A program made the position numbers and the translations under genes. Below are positions 60,897 to 64,000 of a stretch of DNA of 64,000 nucleotides, piece after piece. Below the pieces are notes generated by a model. The model had not been told where the DNA came from. It worked only from the letters and a program-made list of their open reading frames with translations, and searched no databases. Every line of letters begins with the position of its first letter. The first letter of the stretch is position 1. The stretch is from Belnapia mucosa. Its GTDB lineage: Bacteria; Pseudomonadota; Alphaproteobacteria; Acetobacterales; Acetobacteraceae. The stretch is taken from contig NZ_JAEUXJ010000011.1 in NCBI RefSeq assembly GCF_016775475.1, positions 1 through 64,000 of the forward strand, in the 5' to 3' direction.

Positions 60897-61958
60897 ATGC
60901 TGAAATTCAGCAATTTCCTCTTCACCGAAAGCCGCGAGCCGGCGAGCGATGCCCGCGTCATCCAGGAATGCCTGGCGGAGGCGAAGCTCTGCGACGAGCT
61001 CGGGGTCGAGGTGATCTGGCTGGCCGAGCACCATTTCGACGGCAATTGCGCCTATGTCGATCCCACCACCTTCGCCGCCGCGGTGCTGGCGGCGACCAAG
61101 CGGGTGAAGGTCGGCTTCGCCGTGGCGCAGGTCTCGCTGCACCATCCGATGCGGCTCGCCGAGCAGATCGCGCTGCTCGACAATCTCGGCCAGGGGCGGC
61201 TGATCGTCGGGCTCGGCCGCGGCACGGCCTACAACGTCTATGAATACCAGGGCTACGGCATCGACTGGCAGGAGGCGCATGACCGCTATGCCGAGGCCGA
61301 GGCGATCATGCTGGAGGCCTGGACCAACCCGCAGGGCGTGACGCATCGGGGCAAGTTCTGGGACATCAAGGCGCCAAGGCTGCGCCCCGACTGCTTCACC
61401 AAGCCGCATCCCACCGTGCTGCGCGCTGCTTCCTCCGAGGAGGGGGCGCTGCATCTCGCGCGGCGCGGCCTGCCCTTCATGATGAATGTCCAGTCGCTGG
61501 AAGCCACCCGCCAGCGCCTCGCCGCCTATCGCGCCGAGCTCGCCACCGCCGGTCATGACGAGGCGCATATCGCCCGCTGCCTGGAGGAGAGCTGGGTCTG
61601 GCGCAATGTCGTCGTCGCCGAGACGGATGCGGAGGCCGCGCGCATCGGCATCCCCGCCTTCGAGGCGATGCAGGAGCAGCGCCGGGTGATGCGCGAGCGC
61701 GTCTATGCCGAACAGGGCATCCGCATGGTGAAGGAGACGGTGCCGCCCGCCCGCGTCCAGGTCGAGAGCGCGCTGATCCATGGCTCCCCGGCGACCGTGG
61801 CGGCAAAGATGGCAGAGATCGACCGGACCGGCGCCGGCGGTGTCATCTGTTCCTTCCGGCTCGGCCCGATGCCGGCGGAGGTGGCGAATGAGTCGATCCG
61901 GCTGTTCATGACCCGCGTCGCGCCGGAATTCCAGCCGCGCGCCGCGGCGGCGGAATAG
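60897..61958 (+). CDS. Luciferase-like (LLM) flavin-dependent monooxygenase
   Basis: A 353-residue bacterial-luciferase-fold protein. AEHHFDGNCAYVDPTTFAAAV (about residues 45-65), VKVGFAVAQVSLHHPMRLAEQ and GRLIVGLGRGTAYNVYEYQG are the flavin-barrel signatures; the AEHH His pair is typical of group A LLM enzymes. Such enzymes need reduced flavin from a separate reductase. Substrate unknown; alkanesulfonate or nitrilotriacetate-type oxidations occur in the family. ATG at 60897 is chosen by domain start. The divergent Bug receptor gene could supply a substrate. Confidence 0.88.
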   Translation: MLKFSNFLFTESREPASDARVIQECLAEAKLCDELGVEVIWLAEHHFDGNCAYVDPTTFAAAVLAATKRVKVGFAVAQVSLHHPMRLAEQIALLDNLGQGRLIVGLGRGTAYNVYEYQGYGIDWQEAHDRYAEAEAIMLEAWTNPQGVTHRGKFWDIKAPRLRPDCFTKPHPTVLRAASSEEGALHLARRGLPFMMNVQSLEATRQRLAAYRAELATAGHDEAHIARCLEESWVWRNVVVAETDAEAARIGIPAFEAMQEQRRVMRERVYAEQGIRMVKETVPPARVQVESALIHGSPATVAAKMAEIDRTGAGGVICSFRLGPMPAEVANESIRLFMTRVAPEFQPRAAAAE

Positions 61959-61994
61959 GCGCCGGGGCAGGGGACCCCGGCGCCGCCTCGGCGA

Positions 61995-62207
61995 TCAGCT
62001 CGAGGAGCGACCGCCATGGCTGTTCTGACCGCCCTTGCGGCCGGCTTGGGCGGCCTTCTCGCGGTCATTGGCGAAATTGCCGGGGTTGTTTTCCTTGCCC
62101 TGATGCGTGCCGCCCATATGCCCGGCCTCGCGGGCCTTTTCGCGGTCATTGGCGAAGTTGCCGGGATTGCTCTTCCCGCCGCCGCCAGAGCTCTGCTGGT
62201 TGGCCAT
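61995..62207 (-). CDS. KGG-repeat stress-induced protein
   Basis: A 70-residue, very hydrophilic protein with two KGG-type repeats: NPGNFANDREKAREAGHMGG and NPGNFANDREKAAQAGRKGG, 27 residues apart, with N-terminal Gly/Ser/Gln and a C-terminal Ser-rich end. The family (YciG-like, general stress proteins) is induced by stress and is disordered. The repeat is visible in DNA as two copies offset by 81 bases (62053 on and 62134 on), so a recent duplication may have made it. It is convergent with the luciferase-like gene. Confidence 0.87.
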   Translation of the reverse strand: MANQQSSGGGGKSNPGNFANDREKAREAGHMGGTHQGKENNPGNFANDREKAAQAGRKGGQNSHGGRSSS

Positions 62208-62337
62208 CGGTCGTTTCCCTTCTTCCTTGTGCTGAGGGAGGGTTTAGTCTGGTCCTCCCGTTACCGTTAACGCGACCGGGCGCCGCTGTTTCCGCATGTC
62301 GTGCGAAACTGTTGGCGACCCGGGAGGAAGCCCGTCC

Positions 62338-63738
62338 ATGACCGAGGCATCTCCGGCCGATCTCCTCCGCGACCTCTGGCGGCAGGCGGGGCTTGCCCCG
62401 GGCGCGCTCGGCGAGGTGGTGCTGGAGGGACGGGAGCCGGCGCTGCCCTCCTCCTTCCGCATCGGCGCGCTGGCCCAGGCGACGATCGGGGCGAGCGCCG
62501 CCGCCGCCGCCGCGGTGCATCGCGCGCGCGGCGGACCGGCCCAGGCGGCGCGGGTCGGGATGCGTCATGCAGCTGTCGAGTTCCACTCCGAACGCTATCT
62601 CGCCTTGGCTGGCGGGGATGCCGGGGCGCGCTGGGACAACATCGCCGGCACCTATCGCTGCGGCGACGGACGCTATGTCCGGCTGCACACGAACTTCCCG
62701 CATCACCGCGCCGGCACGCTCGCCCTGCTCGGCTGCGAGGGCAACCGCGAGGCCGTCGCCGCCGCGCTCTCGCGCTGGGAGGCCTTTGCCTTCGAGGAGG
62801 CTGCGGCCGCGGCCGGGATGTGCGTCTCCGCCATGCGGAGCTTCGCCGAATGGGACGCGCATCCGCAGGGCCAGGCCGTGGCCGCCCTGCCACCGCTGCG
62901 GATCGAGCGCATCGGCGATGCGCCGCCAACCCCGCTGCCGCCGCTCGCCGACCGGCCGCTCGCCGGGCTGCGGGTGCTGGAGCTGACGCGGGTGATCGCC
63001 GGCCCGGTCTGTGGCCGGACGCTCGCCGCGCATGGTGCCGATGTGCTGCACATCTCCGCCGCGCATCTGCCGAGCTTCGACGAGCTGCTGGTCGATACCG
63101 GGCGCGGCAAGCGCACCGCCCGGCTCGACCTGCGCGACCCGGCCGGGCAGGACCGGCTGCGGGCGCTGGCGGCCGGCGCCGATATCTTCCTCCAGGGCTA
63201 CCGGCCGGGCGCCGTCGCCGGCCACGGCTTCGACCCGGCATCGCTGGCGGCGCTGCGGCCGGGCATCGTCTGCACCTCGCTCTCGGCCTATGGCGAGGTC
63301 GGGCCCTGGGGCGGGCGGCGCGGCTTCGATTCGCTCGTGCAGACCGCCTCCGGCTTCAACCATGCCGAGGCGGAGGCGGCCGGCACCCTGCCGGAGCCCA
63401 AGGTGCTGCCCTGTCAGGCGCTCGACCATGCCTCCGGCTATCTGCTCGCCTTCGGGACCCTGGCGGCGCTGCTGCGGCGGGCCGAGGAGGGCGGGTCCTG
63501 GCTGGTCCGCGTCTCCCTCGCCGGCACCGGCGCCTGGCTGCGTCGCCTCGGCCGGCTGGAGGGTGGCTTCGCCGCCGCCATGCCGCGGATGGAGGAGCTT
63601 GGCCCGCTGCTCGAGGAGAGCGAGAGCGGCTTCGGGCGGCTGACCGCGCTGCGCCATGCCGGACAGCTCGACCTGACGCCGCCGCGCTGGGTGCTGCCCT
63701 CCATGCCGCTCGGCAGCCACGCCGCCGAATGGGCTTGA
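62338..63738 (+). CDS. Class III CoA-transferase (CaiB/BaiF), apparently permuted
   Basis: A 466-residue protein. The usual CaiB N-terminal motif LAGLRVLELTRVIAGPVCGR starts only at residue 208, and the catalytic Asp363 is in CQALDHASGYLLAFGTLAAL, 155 residues on, as in standard members. The part that normally follows (GTYRCGDGRYVRLHTNF, LLGCEGNREAVAAAL) is instead found before it, at about residues 104-190. So the domain order looks circularly permuted relative to CaiB/FRC. CGGGAGGAAG sets the ATG at 62338. A Bug receptor gene begins 52 bases after it, suggesting uptake and CoA transfer of the same acid. Confidence 0.85.
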   Translation: MTEASPADLLRDLWRQAGLAPGALGEVVLEGREPALPSSFRIGALAQATIGASAAAAAAVHRARGGPAQAARVGMRHAAVEFHSERYLALAGGDAGARWDNIAGTYRCGDGRYVRLHTNFPHHRAGTLALLGCEGNREAVAAALSRWEAFAFEEAAAAAGMCVSAMRSFAEWDAHPQGQAVAALPPLRIERIGDAPPTPLPPLADRPLAGLRVLELTRVIAGPVCGRTLAAHGADVLHISAAHLPSFDELLVDTGRGKRTARLDLRDPAGQDRLRALAAGADIFLQGYRPGAVAGHGFDPASLAALRPGIVCTSLSAYGEVGPWGGRRGFDSLVQTASGFNHAEAEAAGTLPEPKVLPCQALDHASGYLLAFGTLAALLRRAEEGGSWLVRVSLAGTGAWLRRLGRLEGGFAAAMPRMEELGPLLEESESGFGRLTALRHAGQLDLTPPRWVLPSMPLGSHAAEWA

Positions 63739-63790
63739 TGGCGGCGTCCGGCGCCGCCATGAGGGGCTGATACCGGGAAGGACACCAAGG

Positions 63791-64000
63791 ATGATCCGTA
63801 GGACCCGCTGGCCATTGCTGGCCGCGCTCTGCCTCTTCGCGCTGCCCGTGGCGGCGCAGAATTTCCCCGACCGGCCGGTGCGGCTGGTGGTGCCCTATAC
63901 GGCGGGCGGCGCCACCGATGTCGGCGCCCGCGTCCTGGCCGAGGCGCTGGCCCAGGTCCTGCCGCAGCCGGTGCTGGTGGAGAACCGGGTCGGCGGGGCC
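63791..64000 (+). CDS. Bug-family solute-binding protein, cut by the window end
   Basis: The first 70 residues of a TctC-type receptor: signal peptide MIRRTRWPLLAALCLFALPV with cleavage near AAQNF, then FPDRPVRLVVPYTAGGATDVGARVL and VENRVGGA as in Bug proteins. GGGAAGGACACCAAGG precedes the ATG. The gene continues beyond the window. It probably forms an operon with the CoA-transferase gene before it. Confidence is high for family, none for ligand. Confidence 0.9.
   Translation, partial: MIRRTRWPLLAALCLFALPVAAQNFPDRPVRLVVPYTAGGATDVGARVLAEALAQVLPQPVLVENRVGGA

Noticed and set aside
62053..62170. Direct repeats that might look like a CRISPR fragment
   Set aside because: Only two copies, 81 bases apart, in frame, encoding the KGG repeats of a stress protein. 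No spacers or cas genes.

Overview
The window is very GC-rich, densely coded bacterial DNA that looks alphaproteobacterial, most likely Acetobacteraceae (Roseomonas-like). Pointers are the pcm-tolC-popZ-valS block with a PopZ/DUF2497 protein, an alphaproteobacterial-type LexA box (GTTC-N7-GTTC), two PhaR-like CTGC-N3-GCAG sites, and two Bug-family (TctC-type) solute-binding proteins. The genus is inferred; there is no rRNA to confirm it.

Region 1-1.5 kb is a scrambled edge: a frameshifted small frame, a dodecin gene, and the 3' part of an O-GlcNAc-transferase-like (GT41) gene that has lost its 5' half. From 1.6 to 4.5 kb lies an overlapping egtB-egtD-glycerophosphodiesterase operon (ergothioneine core). 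It is followed by two inverted repeats and a short IS5/IS427-type element (4577-5304, CTAG target duplication, internally deleted transposase) inserted exactly at the 3' end of a tetR gene.

Region 5.3-20.3 kb is one regulatory unit. The TetR gene is divergent from an 11-gene tightly packed operon, with a perfect 20-bp palindrome between them. The operon holds a complete LIV-type ABC transporter (livGHMKF-like), three acyl-CoA-ligase-like genes, an isovaleryl-CoA-dehydrogenase-like enzyme and both subunits of methylcrotonyl-CoA carboxylase. It reads as uptake, CoA activation and first oxidation/carboxylation of a branched short-chain acid; the last two leucine-pathway enzymes are absent.

Region 20.4-32 kb carries an EmrAB efflux pair, an SOS-boxed imuA without imuB or dnaE2, a cysteine synthase and serine acetyltransferase pair, an OsmC protein, an acyl-CoA synthetase, a ThDP enzyme and a gamma-glutamyltransferase-family protein. 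Region 32-40.9 kb is a C-P lyase (phosphonate) cluster: phnGHIJKL, phnM and DUF1045 on the minus strand, phnN convergent, and phnF plus a second phnM-like gene divergent. No phnCDE transporter is present here.

Region 40.8-52.8 kb contains membrane proteins, tRNA-Asn and tRNA-Cys, pcm-tolC-popZ-valS, two membrane proteins, ilvD and two small exported proteins. Region 52.8-64 kb has a D-aminoacylase/RidA/quinone-oxidoreductase operon, a large DUF3141 protein with a PHA-synthase-like Cys-Asp-His triad behind PhaR-like boxes, tonB, a DUF6489 gene, a Bug receptor, a luciferase-like monooxygenase, a KGG-repeat protein, an apparently permuted class III CoA-transferase, and a second Bug receptor cut by the window end.

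The most interesting items are the DUF3141/PhaR-box pair, the orphan SOS-regulated imuA, the 14-kb TetR-controlled operon, the permuted CoA-transferase and the twin phnM genes. No CRISPR array, prophage or defence system was seen.
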